Shown here piece after piece: positions 1 to 8,976 of a DNA stretch of 64,000 nt (positions are counted from its first letter, which is position 1; each line of letters begins with the position of its first letter). The stretch is from Skermania piniformis (lineage in GTDB: Bacteria; Actinomycetota; Actinomycetes; Mycobacteriales; Mycobacteriaceae), in the NCBI RefSeq assembly GCF_019285775.1, contig NZ_CP079105.1:2976001-3040000 (forward strand). Direction: 5' to 3'. Made by a program: the position numbers and the translations under genes. The notes beneath the pieces were generated by a model that was not told the origin of the DNA, did not search any database, and worked only from the letters and a program-made list of their open reading frames with translations.

Positions 1-776
1 GAATCTCGGTCACTCGCGAAATCGTGCGCCGACATCCCGAGTGCCCGCAGACCCTGCAGGAGAAACGCGCGGATCCAATAGGTTCCACCGACTGCGAAGG
101 TGAGCCGCCGCTCGTCGAACTCCAGCTCGAGTCGGCGGGTCAGCTGTCGGGCGGTCTCGAGATGCGTCCCCCAGTCGTCTCCGATGCAACCCCGGGGCCC
201 GATGACGCCGACCGATCGATCGTCCGCGAAGGCGGCAAGAATTCGGGCGGCGGTGTACGTGTCGGCTACTTCGCGCAACGAGTCCGCATTCGCCGGAGAC
301 ACCTTGAGCACCGTGTCGTATCGATCGAGCAGGCCGGCGTTGATCACCTGCAGCATCGGCCAGATGTCGTGACCCCGGCAGTCGACGTCGAGTACCACTG
401 CATCACAAAGACGTTCGATGCCGGTGCGGTCGATCTCCACGGGCAGCCCGGTGGCGTTGGTCACGATCAGATCGAACGCGACCGGTATCGACTCGATGCC
501 GTGCAGCACCGGCTGCACCGCGTCTGCGGGTGCCAGATGGACGAGGACGCACAAGCGGACGGTCTCGGCGTCCGACAGCCGCGGTCGTGCGCGCCAGGAA
601 GTCGGGAAGTCTGCCGCCGCACGTCCCGACCCACGGGCCACCCAGTCGTCGAAGGATGCCCGTGACCGGGTCCGGCTTCCCCCGAGATCGGAGGTGATCC
701 GGCGCCGCAGAGATACCAGGGCCGCGCGACCGCGCGAAACGCGGCGTCCCACGACACCGTGTGCCGGTCGTCTCAT
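1..776 (-). CDS. Rhamnan synthesis F (RgpF) family protein, 3' part cut by window edge
   Basis: About 258 residues are visible and the frame stays open to base 1, so the C-terminus is missing. The ATG at 776-774 overlaps the stop of the upstream glycosyltransferase as ATGA, which fixes the start and shows translational coupling. The pattern is that of the RgpF family: VLVHLAPADAV near residue 77, then LIVTNATG, then CRGHDIWPML (family form GRDI.P), then YDTVLKVSPAN where relatives have a KLHTKKS-like stretch, then GVIGPRG. RgpF proteins act in rhamnose-containing polysaccharide assembly and are probably glycosyltransferases. As third gene of the leftward arm it would work with the phosphotransferase and the two-domain glycosyltransferase on one glycan. 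The family call is by motif reading only. Confidence 0.72.
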   Translation of the reverse strand, partial: MRRPAHGVVGRRVSRGRAALVSLRRRITSDLGGSRTRSRASFDDWVARGSGRAAADFPTSWRARPRLSDAETVRLCVLVHLAPADAVQPVLHGIESIPVAFDLIVTNATGLPVEIDRTGIERLCDAVVLDVDCRGHDIWPMLQVINAGLLDRYDTVLKVSPANADSLREVADTYTAARILAAFADDRSVGVIGPRGCIGDDWGTHLETARQLTRRLELEFDERRLTFAVGGTYWIRAFLLQGLRALGMSAHDFASDRD

Positions 777-2548
777 CGAGCGGGCCGAGGCCGAAGATAC
801 GCCGACAGGATCCGTGGCCACGACAGATTCAGCCGCACATCAGGATCCGGGGTCGCCGCGCGCAGCGTGACCGCCAGATCCCGCATCTTTCGCGCCGCCG
901 CACGCGGTCGACGTACCCGGCCGAGGGTCCATCGGACTACTTTTCGCTCCGCCGAGTCGGCGATTCCCACCGCCTGCGCGGAATGCACCCGGTACCTGAT
1001 CACCGGGCGATCATCGAAGTCGGCCTCGTCACGTGCGACGCCGACGAGCGAAAACCACCGGTCGTGCAGCCACCCGGCCGGGACCGGCAAAGCCGTCCGG
1101 AGCAGCCTTCGGTCGAGCATCATCGTCGCGCCGGTGGCCATCGGTGAGCGGAGAATCGCACGCAACCGACTGTCCGGTCCCATGTCGGTCCACCCTGCCG
1201 GAACCGGGAACTCGTCACGGAGCGTGCGGCCGATCGTCAGTCCGTCGGGCCCGATGAGGGCTCCGTTCGCTGCCGTCAGGCGGGCGCCCGTTGCCCGGAG
1301 CCGCTCTCGCTGGTATTCGAGTCTGTCCGGCTCCCAGATGTCGTCCTGGTCCGATAGGGCAATGAATCGGTACCCTGCGGCCGCGACCATTCCTTGCACG
1401 TAATTGGTGGCGATTCTGGTGTACAGATCAGGCGATCGCGGTCGGCCGGCGGACAGAACCACCAGGGATGTTCGGCCGTCCCGAGCGATCAGCTTTTCGA
1501 CCAGCTCGACCGAGCCATCGGTCGAGCCGTCGTCGACAAGAAAAAATCTCGCCGGCGGCAGGGTCTGCCGGAGAATGGATCGGACCTGCTCCTCGAGGTA
1601 GCGAACGCCGTTGTGCACCACAAGCACCACCGCAACCTCGCCGACGGTGTCCGCCGCGCTGTCGTCGACGTACGCGCGCGCCGAACGCTCGGCTCGGAGC
1701 GCGCGCCCGGCGAAGTCCCGGCAGCCGAGCAGGATCGCTCGGAGATTGTCGGCCCGGTGATCCTCGATGGTCACCGAGATGACCGACGACACGAGGAATC
1801 GTCGTACTGCGGTCATCAACCATCGAGGTTCGTGCCCGCCGTGTCGCCGGAACATCTCGAGCCGATTCCTCGTCATCGTGTATCTGCGTGACGCCGAATG
1901 ACCCGTTACGGCGATGCGCCGGCCGAGCAGTTCGATCGAGTTTCCGCTGCCGACCGGATGGGTGATCTCCAGCGCGGTGTCCGCGTAGACGCGGAAACCG
2001 GCCCGTCGGAAGCGTAAACACATGTCCGTGTCCACCGAGTCGATCACCAACGACTCGTCGGCCGTTCCGGCACACAACAGGCCCAGGCTGTTGAAAACCG
2101 CGCCGGACTGAATAATCTCGGCGGTCTCCACCAGCCCACTCGTTGCCCGGGTGTAGCGAGTTCCATTCAATATCCCCGGTCCGACGACTCCCCATTCCCC
2201 GGGAACGGTACTTTCCAGTAGTGCAACGTTGGTGTCCAGTGCACTGAACAACGACCGGTCCACGATTGCATCCTGGTCCAGGGTGAGAATGAAGCGACAG
2301 CCGTTCGCGAGGGCCGCGTCGAATCCCCGGTTGAGGCTGTTCGCAATCCCGCTGTTGCGTTTCTTCAGCGTCAGCTCAATATTTCCGAAAGCCCTGAGCG
2401 GCGCGTAGCAGGCAATATGCGATACATCGCTTCCATCGTCGATCACGTACACGTTTCGAACGATTCGGGAAACGACGATGATGCGCGCAGTGACATCCGG
2501 CGACGGGTTGTAGCACGCGAATATCGCCGCATCGATCCGGGCGGTCAA
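773..2548 (-). CDS. Two-domain family 2 glycosyltransferase (rhamnosyltransferase-like)
   Basis: 591 residues from a TTG start at 2548 whose last two bases begin the TGA of the upstream gene (TTGA overlap). Longer frames extend into that gene and are unlikely. The first GT-A domain (about 1-250) has AIFACYNP, VIDDGSD and FILTLDQDA near residue 90. The second (about 300-520) has VAVVLVVHNGVRYLEEQ, FLVDDGSTDGS and ALSDQDDIWEPDRLEYQ, the SDQDDIW signature of bacterial sugar transferases. Each domain keeps its own aspartate motif, so the protein could add two sugars in succession, like bifunctional GT2 enzymes of rhamnan or galactofuran synthesis. Donor and acceptor cannot be read from sequence. 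It is coupled on both sides to neighbours in the glycan operon. Confidence 0.85.
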   Translation of the reverse strand: MTARIDAAIFACYNPSPDVTARIIVVSRIVRNVYVIDDGSDVSHIACYAPLRAFGNIELTLKKRNSGIANSLNRGFDAALANGCRFILTLDQDAIVDRSLFSALDTNVALLESTVPGEWGVVGPGILNGTRYTRATSGLVETAEIIQSGAVFNSLGLLCAGTADESLVIDSVDTDMCLRFRRAGFRVYADTALEITHPVGSGNSIELLGRRIAVTGHSASRRYTMTRNRLEMFRRHGGHEPRWLMTAVRRFLVSSVISVTIEDHRADNLRAILLGCRDFAGRALRAERSARAYVDDSAADTVGEVAVVLVVHNGVRYLEEQVRSILRQTLPPARFFLVDDGSTDGSVELVEKLIARDGRTSLVVLSAGRPRSPDLYTRIATNYVQGMVAAAGYRFIALSDQDDIWEPDRLEYQRERLRATGARLTAANGALIGPDGLTIGRTLRDEFPVPAGWTDMGPDSRLRAILRSPMATGATMMLDRRLLRTALPVPAGWLHDRWFSLVGVARDEADFDDRPVIRYRVHSAQAVGIADSAERKVVRWTLGRVRRPRAAARKMRDLAVTLRAATPDPDVRLNLSWPRILSAYLRPRPAR

Positions 2549-4107
2549 TACGCCCCCTCGCCCGCCAGGACCGCGCGGACGGTCTTGACCACGATCAGCA
2601 GGTCGCCGATGGTCGACCAGTTGTCCACATACGACAGGTCGAGGCGCACGGTCTCTTCCCAGGACAGGTCCGAGCGGCCACCGATCTGCCACAGCCCGGT
2701 CATGCCCGGTTTGACCAGCAGCCGGCGGTGCACCTCACCCTCGTAGTCGGCAACCTCACTCGGTAGCGGCGGGCGCGGCCCCACCACGCTCATCTCCCCT
2801 TTCACCACGTTGACGAACTGCGGTAGCTCGTCCAGGCTGTAGCGCCGGATGAACCGGCCGATCGGGGTCACCCGCGGATCGTCTCGGATCTTGAACATCC
2901 CGCCGTCCGCTTCGTTGAGCGGTTGCAGCTCCTCCCGCAGCTCGTCGGCGTCGGCGACCATGCTGCGGAACTTCAGCATCGAGAACTGCTTGCCGTTGCG
3001 ACCCACGCGGCTGGAGCGGTACAAGACCGGACCCCGACTGCTCACCTTGATCGCGCCGGCTATGACGAGCAGTAGTGGGATGGTGAGTAGGAGCGCCACG
3101 ACCGCGACTGCTATGTCGAAGAACCACTTTCCGAGGCGCTGCGCCCCCCGGTACGCCGGTTTGTCGAGATAGATCAGCGGCAGGCCGGCCACCGGCCGCA
3201 TGAGCAAGCGCGGCCCCGCGATATCGACGACGCCCGGCGACACGACCAGGTCGACGTCGTAGGACTCGAGCTGCCAGATCAGTTGCTGAATGCCGCCATG
3301 CCCGAGTTCCTCGGTCGCCGTCACGGCCACCGTGTCGGCTCCGGAGAACTCCAGCGCCGCTATCACCGAGCGTTCGTCACCGAAGATCGGAATGTTCCGG
3401 CCGCCGACTTCGAGGTACTGGCCACGCTCACCGGAGTAACCCGGCACGCACACGCCGACCACGCGATGTCCGCTGGCGAGGTTGCGCGCGAACGAGGCAG
3501 CGACATCGCGAGTCGCCCGCTCCCGACCGACGATCAGCACGGCCGTCTGGCTTTCGCCGCGCTCGCGCATCCGAGCAATGGCACGGCGCACCAGCCACCG
3601 GGTGACCAGCAGCCCAGCCAGACCGAGCGGCAGAGTGACCGCGAAGTACCCACGAACGGCGTCGGCACGCAGGAGCAGAGCGGCGATAGCAGCCAGGCCG
3701 AACAGCCGCAGGGTCGCCGAGATGACGCACCGGTATTCCTCCGGCCCGCTGCCGAGCACCCGCGGCGAATGACTACCGTGCACCGCCAGCGCGCCCAGCC
3801 AGGCCGCGATCACCACCAGCACGACGAGCACCTGCTGGAGGGTCGCGGGCGCGCCCGGCCCCACTGCTTGCGCGCCGAGCGCGGCCCCGGACACCACCAC
3901 CAGATCGACCACCCGGACGCGCCGGACCAGCGTCGGCTCCCACTCATGGCGCAATGTCGGTCGACCGCGTCCGGGCGCGATCGGAAGAAGTGCCCTTTCT
4001 GCGCCGTCGACCCCGGTTCGAACCGTCGAACCGCCCCCAACGGCCGATCGGGTGAGTACGCCCTGCCCCTCCGTCGGCGTACGGACGCTATCGGCCTTGC
4101 CATCCAT
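2545..4107 (-). CDS. Exopolysaccharide polyprenyl glycosylphosphotransferase (WcaJ/WbaP/CpsE family)
   Basis: 520 residues. This class transfers a sugar-1-phosphate from a nucleotide sugar to undecaprenyl phosphate at the membrane and so starts repeat-unit assembly. Residues about 45-175 hold several membrane segments, followed by a CoA-binding-3-like region with VLIVGRERATRDVA. The catalytic Bac_transf domain (about 325-520) opens with the re-entrant helix FFDIAVAVVALLLTIP and continues with KFRSMV, IGRFIRRYSLDELPQ, SVVGPRPPLPSE and RLLVKPGMTGLWQI, all diagnostic. It is the first gene of the leftward arm. Its ATG lies just behind a TATAGT box and an 8-bp inverted repeat. The length is normal for the family. 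Confidence 0.93.
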   Translation of the reverse strand: MDGKADSVRTPTEGQGVLTRSAVGGGSTVRTGVDGAERALLPIAPGRGRPTLRHEWEPTLVRRVRVVDLVVVSGAALGAQAVGPGAPATLQQVLVVLVVIAAWLGALAVHGSHSPRVLGSGPEEYRCVISATLRLFGLAAIAALLLRADAVRGYFAVTLPLGLAGLLVTRWLVRRAIARMRERGESQTAVLIVGRERATRDVAASFARNLASGHRVVGVCVPGYSGERGQYLEVGGRNIPIFGDERSVIAALEFSGADTVAVTATEELGHGGIQQLIWQLESYDVDLVVSPGVVDIAGPRLLMRPVAGLPLIYLDKPAYRGAQRLGKWFFDIAVAVVALLLTIPLLLVIAGAIKVSSRGPVLYRSSRVGRNGKQFSMLKFRSMVADADELREELQPLNEADGGMFKIRDDPRVTPIGRFIRRYSLDELPQFVNVVKGEMSVVGPRPPLPSEVADYEGEVHRRLLVKPGMTGLWQIGGRSDLSWEETVRLDLSYVDNWSTIGDLLIVVKTVRAVLAGEGAY

Positions 4108-4118
4108 AACAGGACGTG

Positions 4119-4124
4119 ACTATA
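4119..4124 (-). promoter_or_regulatory. -10 element for the phosphotransferase operon
   Basis: TATAGT on the minus strand, 11 bases before the ATG at 4107. Transcription would start about 4 nt upstream of the start codon, giving an almost leaderless mRNA. The adjacent inverted repeat at 4138-4162 covers where the -35 contacts would lie. Confidence 0.5.
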
Positions 4125-4137
4125 CCGACAGCACCGC

Positions 4138-4162
4138 ATTACGAAAATGCTCTGTTCGTAAT
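4138..4162. promoter_or_regulatory. Candidate operator, 8-bp inverted repeat
   Basis: ATTACGAA-N9-TTCGTAAT is a perfect inverted repeat in an AT-rich stretch, centred about 43 bases before the phosphotransferase start and overlapping its presumed -35 region. Size and placement suit a dimeric repressor. No regulator gene is next to it in this window. Confidence 0.45.
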
Positions 4163-4279
4163 ACATTTGGCTTTTAAACAAAACCTTGCAACGACCGCCG
4201 AACACCTGAATCAAGCTCATTTTGTTGCCCTGCTCGGCGTCTCGTTCCCAGCTTCGGTCGGAGCTATCCACACATAGGT

Positions 4280-4319
4280 CGCCGATCGGTAGCTATAGCA
4301 ATACATCGATCGATCGGCG
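4280..4319. repeat. 9-bp inverted repeat upstream of DUF4012 gene
   Basis: CGCCGATCG and CGATCGGCG form a perfect 9-bp inverted repeat separated by 22 bases, about 190 bases before the DUF4012 start. It could be an operator or an RNA hairpin in a long 5' leader. CGATCG-type words are common in this genome, so chance is possible. Confidence 0.3.
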
Positions 4320-4510
4320 GACGACATGACAACCGGCCGACAACCAGATACGGTCACCATCGGATCACCGATGCTCGGGCGTAATCTTCTCCAGCTGAAG
4401 GATCTTGGGAAAGTTGGCTGCAGCTGTTTCGCGTGCGGCGGAGTTCAGATCGGACGAACATATCGTTCGCATTCGATACCTGACGTAGCCGACCGATGAC
4501 CGTGCAGTGA

Positions 4511-6301
4511 GTGACTTTTGAGGGTGTGTTCGATCTGATCGGCAAATTGGCGTCCCGGAGACGCCTGGCAATCGGCATCGCCGCGGTGATGCTGCTGCTG
4601 GGACTGTGCCTCTGGATCGGCCTTGCCACAGCAAAGCTGCGAAACGACGTGTTGCGCGCCGAAGAACGGGCAGCTGGTGCGAAAAGCTCACTGTTGCAAG
4701 GTGATGCGTCGACAGCGCGACAAACCGCACGGCTGGCGATCGACGACCTCGACCAAGCGCGCGCGGACGCCGGATCGGCGCCTCTGTCCTGGATTGCGGC
4801 AGCTCCCATTGTCGGCAGCCCGATAGTGGTAGTCGAAAAAATGATCGACGTAGTAAAACAATTGGCAACCGATGTATTACTGCCGATCGTGGACAGCCCC
4901 GCGGCGACCGTGGTCGCCATGAACGGACCGGACCGACATATCGACCCGGCGGCCCTGCGAGCCGCCCTGCCGGCCTTGCAGCAGTCCGTCGCTGCGGCCA
5001 CGGACGTTGCCGTCGCTGCTCGCGACATCCCGAGATCGAGCTATCTCGGCGCGGTCAACCACGCGCGGGACGACCTGATGAGGCAAACCGCCGACCTCGC
5101 AGCCGCACTCGCCGCCACGAATCGACTCGCGCCGGTACTGCCGGCGATGACGGGCGCCGACGGTCCGCGCACCTATCTGTTGGTGTTCCAGACAAATGCC
5201 GAGGCGCGCGGGACCGGTGGCCTGATGGGTGGCACCGCTCTGCTCCGCGTCGAGAACGGCGTGGTGAAGGTCGAGAAGCCGGCAAGCAATCTCCTCGCAC
5301 TCGACTACCGACCCATCGACCTCGGAGCCGATTTCGCGAAGATGTACGGCACCTGGAACCCGACGTCGAACTGGCAGAACGCCAACTTCAGTCCACATTT
5401 TCCCTATGCCGCGCAGATCTGGCGATCCATCTGGTCGCAGTATTCGGGCGTCACCGTCGACGGCGTCATCGCGACCGATCCCGTCGCCCTGAGCTACCTC
5501 CTCGCCGGCTTGGGGCCGGTGCAGCTACCCGACGGTGAGTCGATCGACGCGACGAACGTGGTGCCCCTGACCCAGAACGAGTTGTACTTCCGGTTCCCGG
5601 CCGAGAACGAGCAGCTCACCCGCAAGGAGTACCTGCAGGAAATCTCGAAGGCCGTCATCGAGGCGGTGAACAAGCCGTGGGCGAGCGCCGACGGCGTGCT
5701 CGACGGGCTGCGCCGAGCGGTCGCCGAAGGTCGGATCGCGATGTGGAGTGCGGTACCCGACGAGCAGCGCGCGCTGGCGACCCTCCCGATCGCCCACGAG
5801 GTGCCCGCCGATTCCGCGCCCTACGCCAACGTCGTCGTCAACAACGGCGCGGGCGGCAAGCTGGACTACTACCTGCAGCGCGATATCGCCTACTCGGCAG
5901 CAGCGTGCGACGGCGACGACCGGGCCTCCACGGTGTCGGTGAAACTGACCAATACTGCCCCGCCGCGCGACGACTATCCGTCCTATGTCGCCGGCCGACG
6001 CACCCCGCAGACCCAATACGACGGCCCACCCGGAACCAACAGATCGGTCGTGTCGCTTTTCGCCACCCAGGGCGCCACCCTCGAGCGGGCGACGATCAAC
6101 GGGGTGCCGGCGCCGTTCGCCCTCGAAGCCGCCGAACGCGGACATCCGACGTATTCGGTCACCGTGCTGACCAGGCCCGGCGAATCAGCAACCGTCACAT
6201 GGAATCTCCGTGAACCCACCGCCGCGGGCGCCGCCCGCGTGCCCGTTCAACCGCTCGTCCTACCAGCAAAGGTGTCCGTCGATGTACCGACCTGTCCGTA
6301 A
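4511..6301 (+). CDS. DUF4012 domain membrane-anchored protein
   Basis: 596 residues from a GTG. A single N-terminal membrane segment (about 19-40, LAIGIAAVMLLLGLCLWIGL) is followed by a large extracellular part. The family signature NAEARGTGGLMGG lies near residue 228, and SYLLAGLGPV near 330 is also typical. DUF4012 proteins in actinobacteria are often found beside exopolysaccharide genes. They share features with LytR-CpsA-Psr-like surface proteins, but their biochemical role is not established. This copy opens the rightward arm of the glycan cluster. Its last 20 bases overlap the start of the next lipoprotein gene, so the two are probably coupled. Confidence 0.85.
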   Translation: MTFEGVFDLIGKLASRRRLAIGIAAVMLLLGLCLWIGLATAKLRNDVLRAEERAAGAKSSLLQGDASTARQTARLAIDDLDQARADAGSAPLSWIAAAPIVGSPIVVVEKMIDVVKQLATDVLLPIVDSPAATVVAMNGPDRHIDPAALRAALPALQQSVAAATDVAVAARDIPRSSYLGAVNHARDDLMRQTADLAAALAATNRLAPVLPAMTGADGPRTYLLVFQTNAEARGTGGLMGGTALLRVENGVVKVEKPASNLLALDYRPIDLGADFAKMYGTWNPTSNWQNANFSPHFPYAAQIWRSIWSQYSGVTVDGVIATDPVALSYLLAGLGPVQLPDGESIDATNVVPLTQNELYFRFPAENEQLTRKEYLQEISKAVIEAVNKPWASADGVLDGLRRAVAEGRIAMWSAVPDEQRALATLPIAHEVPADSAPYANVVVNNGAGGKLDYYLQRDIAYSAAACDGDDRASTVSVKLTNTAPPRDDYPSYVAGRRTPQTQYDGPPGTNRSVVSLFATQGATLERATINGVPAPFALEAAERGHPTYSVTVLTRPGESATVTWNLREPTAAGAARVPVQPLVLPAKVSVDVPTCP

Positions 6302-6794
6302 CTGCAACAACAGCAACGCGCGTGTTCGCGTCGTCGGCCGAGTTGTCGCCGCGGGGACGGTCGCTGCCGCCGCGCTGTCCCTGGCGGCCTGCGGCTCGAC
6401 CGAATCCACCGCCGGCAGTGCCACACCGACCCTGCCGCCCCTGCCCACCGCACAAGAGCTCAACGACCGGCTCGCCCAGGGACTGGACCCGGCGGTCCCG
6501 GTCGAGGACAAGGCCCGGTGGGTGCAGGGCGGCGACGAGGATCCGCAGTTGCTGAACCGGATCGCCGACCTGTACCGCAAGGAAGGCGCATCGATCGTCG
6601 TCACCAAGGTCACCGATCTCGGCGGTGGTCGAGTGGAGGCAGCGGCGGACTTCACCCTGTGGAACGAGGTTCACCCGCAGGTGGTGCCCTTTGTCGCGGA
6701 AGACGGTGAATGGAAAGTCGACAAGTCGTATGCATGTAGCGTCATCCAGTTTGCGCAGCTCTCGTCACCGGCCTGCAACGACCAGCCCGGCTGA
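6282..6794 (+). CDS. MTB12-like lipoprotein
   Basis: 170 residues from ATG 6282, with AAAGG upstream. A longer frame from 6210 exists but would put 24 unlikely residues before the signal peptide. The signal ends in LSLAAC with the lipidated Cys near residue 37, so the protein is predicted to be anchored on the outer face of the membrane. The C-terminal 120 residues have the pattern of the low-molecular-weight antigen MTB12/CFP-2 family: PTAQELNDRL, then VPVEDKARWVQGG, then a small beta-rich domain ending in acidic, Cys-containing sequence. Function of the family is unknown. The start overlaps the DUF4012 gene and the end overlaps the acyltransferase gene, which suggests one operon and a role linked to the surface glycan. 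Confidence 0.75.
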   Translation: MYRPVRNCNNSNARVRVVGRVVAAGTVAAAALSLAACGSTESTAGSATPTLPPLPTAQELNDRLAQGLDPAVPVEDKARWVQGGDEDPQLLNRIADLYRKEGASIVVTKVTDLGGGRVEAAADFTLWNEVHPQVVPFVAEDGEWKVDKSYACSVIQFAQLSSPACNDQPG

Positions 6795-8910
6795 GCAGCG
6801 CGCGCCACGCGCCGACATCCAGGGACTGCGCGCCGTCGCGGTCCTGTTGGTCATCGCTCACCACCTGTTCGGTTATCCCGCCGGTGGTTTCGTCGGGGTC
6901 GACATCTTCTTCGTGATCTCGGGTTACCTCATCACGACGTCGCTGCTCCACCGGGCCGACAACGGACGGCCACTGCTGTGGTGGTTCTATCGGCGCCGGA
7001 TCCGTCGGATCGTCCCGGCGGCAACGCTGGTCCTCGTCGCGACCTGCGCGGCCGCGTACCCGATTCTCGCTCCGCACGCCTACGGTGCATTGCTGATCGA
7101 CGCGGCGAGCGCGTTCGCCTTCGTATCGAACTGGCGCTTCGCGCAGCAGGGAACCGACTACTTCGACGCTGCTCGCGCACCGAGTCCGGTGCAGCACTAC
7201 TGGTCACTGTCGGTCGAAGAGCAGTTCTATTTGGTCTTGCCCGCGCTCGTGGCCATCGCCGGCGTGCTGGCCGTGCGCTGGGCGCGATCTCCACAGACCC
7301 GATCTGCGCGGACCCGAACGCTGCTGGCCGGCATCACGCTCGGGCCGCTCGTCCTCGCGTCGTTCGGCTATGCCGTCGTCGCCGGCCGATCGAATTCCAC
7401 CGGGATCTACTTCTCCACCTTCGCCCGGGTCTGGGAATTCGGCGCGGGCGCCCTGGTCGCGTTGACCGCGGCGGCCTGGGCCCGGCTGCCGGCGCGAACG
7501 GCCGGCCCGATCATCTGGTCCGGGCTCGGCGCGGTGGTGCTGGGTGTCGTCGTGGCCGGCCGCGGCGGCAACTTCGAAGAATGGGCGTTGATCTGGCCGG
7601 TGCTCGGGGTCGCGCTGGTGATCGGCGCGGGGATCGGCCGCACACCGTCGTCGGGGTATCCGCTGCCGCTGTATCCGTTGACGAACCGGTTGAGTGTCTA
7701 TCTCGGTGACATCTCGTATTCGCTGTACCTGTGGCACTTTCCGATCATCGTGCTGCTCGCTCACGAGATCGACCGTGGCCCGTGGTTCGCTGCGGCCGCA
7801 CTCGCCTCGATGCTCGGCCTGTCGATCGCCACCTACCACCTGGTCGAGAATCCGATCAGGTACTCGAACTGGCTCGAGCATCGCCACGACCGGCGAGCCC
7901 GTACCCAGCACCAGCGGGCCGGATCGTTCCGGCCGGCGATCCTGGCAGCAGCGGTACTGGTCGCAGTGGCCGCCGGGCTCGTCGCGCTCGACCGCGGTTC
8001 TGCGCCACCCCCGCAGCCGGCCGCAGCCGCCTCCGAGGAACTGCCGTTCACCATCGACGGACCCGCAGAGTTGCAGTTGTCCGCTCAGGTGGACGCCGCG
8101 CTCGCCGCGACCGACTGGCCGAATCTGAATCCGTCGATGGATGCGGCCATCGCGGGGCCGCAGGCGCCGGCCGACATCGGTGCGTGCAGCACCATGCCGG
8201 TTCCGCCGGCGGCGGAGTGCACCTGGGGATCGGCCGCCGCACCGAAGAAGATCATGATCGTCGGCGATTCGGTCGCCGTGACCTATGTGGCGCCGTTCCG
8301 CCGGATCGCCGAAGCGAGCGGCGGCCGCTGGCAGACGCGCAGCGTCGCCGCTTTCGGCTGCACCTTCGTCACCCAGACCGTAGTCGGGCCCAATTCCGGG
8401 ATGGCCGCGGAATGCCCGGCACACAAAGCCCAGGTGGTCGCGGAGATCAAGAAGGCACGCCCCGACCTCGTCGTCATCACCAATTCCTACCGGCAGGCGT
8501 GGAATGCCGACACCAACCGAATCATGACCGGCGAGGACTGGGCTGCCGGCATGCAGGCACTGACCGACCAGTTCGCCGGCAGTGTCGGCCGGATCGTCTT
8601 CCTGGCGCCTCCCCCGCTGGCGAACGACATCTCCCGGTGCTTCGGTAAGACCGCGACACCGGCCGCCTGTGTCGGCACCATCGACACCCACTGGACCACG
8701 ATGGCGGTCGCGGAGCGTCGGCTGGCCGACCGGATCGGCGCGGCATTCGTCGATTCTCGGCCCTGGTTCTGCAACGCGGCGGGCCGGTGCCCGTCGTTCG
8801 TCGGCACCACCCCGGTCAAACGGGATCAAGTGCACATGACGCCGGGCTTCGCGGAGCTCATCACGCCGGCGATCGAAGAACGCTTCAGCACAGCCGGGCT
8901 GATCCCGTGA
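6730..8910 (+). CDS. Acyltransferase 3 (OafA-like) with C-terminal SGNH domain
   Basis: About 726 residues from ATG 6730, which overlaps the lipoprotein gene by 65 bases. The conserved region starts only near residue 27, so the exact start is uncertain. The first 400 residues are a multi-span acyltransferase-3 domain with the usual motifs: DIQGLRAVAVLLVIAHH, GGFVGVDIFFVISGYLI, RIRRIVPA and YWSLSVEEQFYLVLP. After a low-complexity linker the C-terminus is an SGNH domain with VGDSVAVTY (near 512) and DQVHM (near 698) as the catalytic Ser and Asp-His blocks. Such two-domain proteins pass acetyl groups across the membrane and O-acetylate surface glycans. In this cluster it probably decorates the exopolysaccharide. 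Confidence 0.9.
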   Translation: MHVASSSLRSSRHRPATTSPAEQRAPRADIQGLRAVAVLLVIAHHLFGYPAGGFVGVDIFFVISGYLITTSLLHRADNGRPLLWWFYRRRIRRIVPAATLVLVATCAAAYPILAPHAYGALLIDAASAFAFVSNWRFAQQGTDYFDAARAPSPVQHYWSLSVEEQFYLVLPALVAIAGVLAVRWARSPQTRSARTRTLLAGITLGPLVLASFGYAVVAGRSNSTGIYFSTFARVWEFGAGALVALTAAAWARLPARTAGPIIWSGLGAVVLGVVVAGRGGNFEEWALIWPVLGVALVIGAGIGRTPSSGYPLPLYPLTNRLSVYLGDISYSLYLWHFPIIVLLAHEIDRGPWFAAAALASMLGLSIATYHLVENPIRYSNWLEHRHDRRARTQHQRAGSFRPAILAAAVLVAVAAGLVALDRGSAPPPQPAAAASEELPFTIDGPAELQLSAQVDAALAATDWPNLNPSMDAAIAGPQAPADIGACSTMPVPPAAECTWGSAAAPKKIMIVGDSVAVTYVAPFRRIAEASGGRWQTRSVAAFGCTFVTQTVVGPNSGMAAECPAHKAQVVAEIKKARPDLVVITNSYRQAWNADTNRIMTGEDWAAGMQALTDQFAGSVGRIVFLAPPPLANDISRCFGKTATPAACVGTIDTHWTTMAVAERRLADRIGAAFVDSRPWFCNAAGRCPSFVGTTPVKRDQVHMTPGFAELITPAIEERFSTAGLIP

Positions 8911-8976
8911 CCCGCGTGCTGTGGCAGATCCACCCATGGTCGCTTCGCGACCCAAAAGATTGAAGGCACAACCACT

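Larger units (their letters stand above)
4108..4510. other. AT-rich divergent intergenic region of the glycan cluster
   Basis: Roughly 400 bases separate the leftward phosphotransferase gene from the rightward DUF4012 gene. The stretch 4120-4220 is clearly AT-richer than its surroundings. It holds a TATAGT box for the leftward gene and two inverted repeats, at 4138-4162 and 4280-4319. I see no credible coding sequence in it. Confidence 0.6.

Noticed and set aside
24-757. Several plus-strand frames of 90-210 codons near the left edge
   Set aside because: The minus strand encodes a coherent RgpF-family sequence with a coupled start, so the plus frames are shadows.
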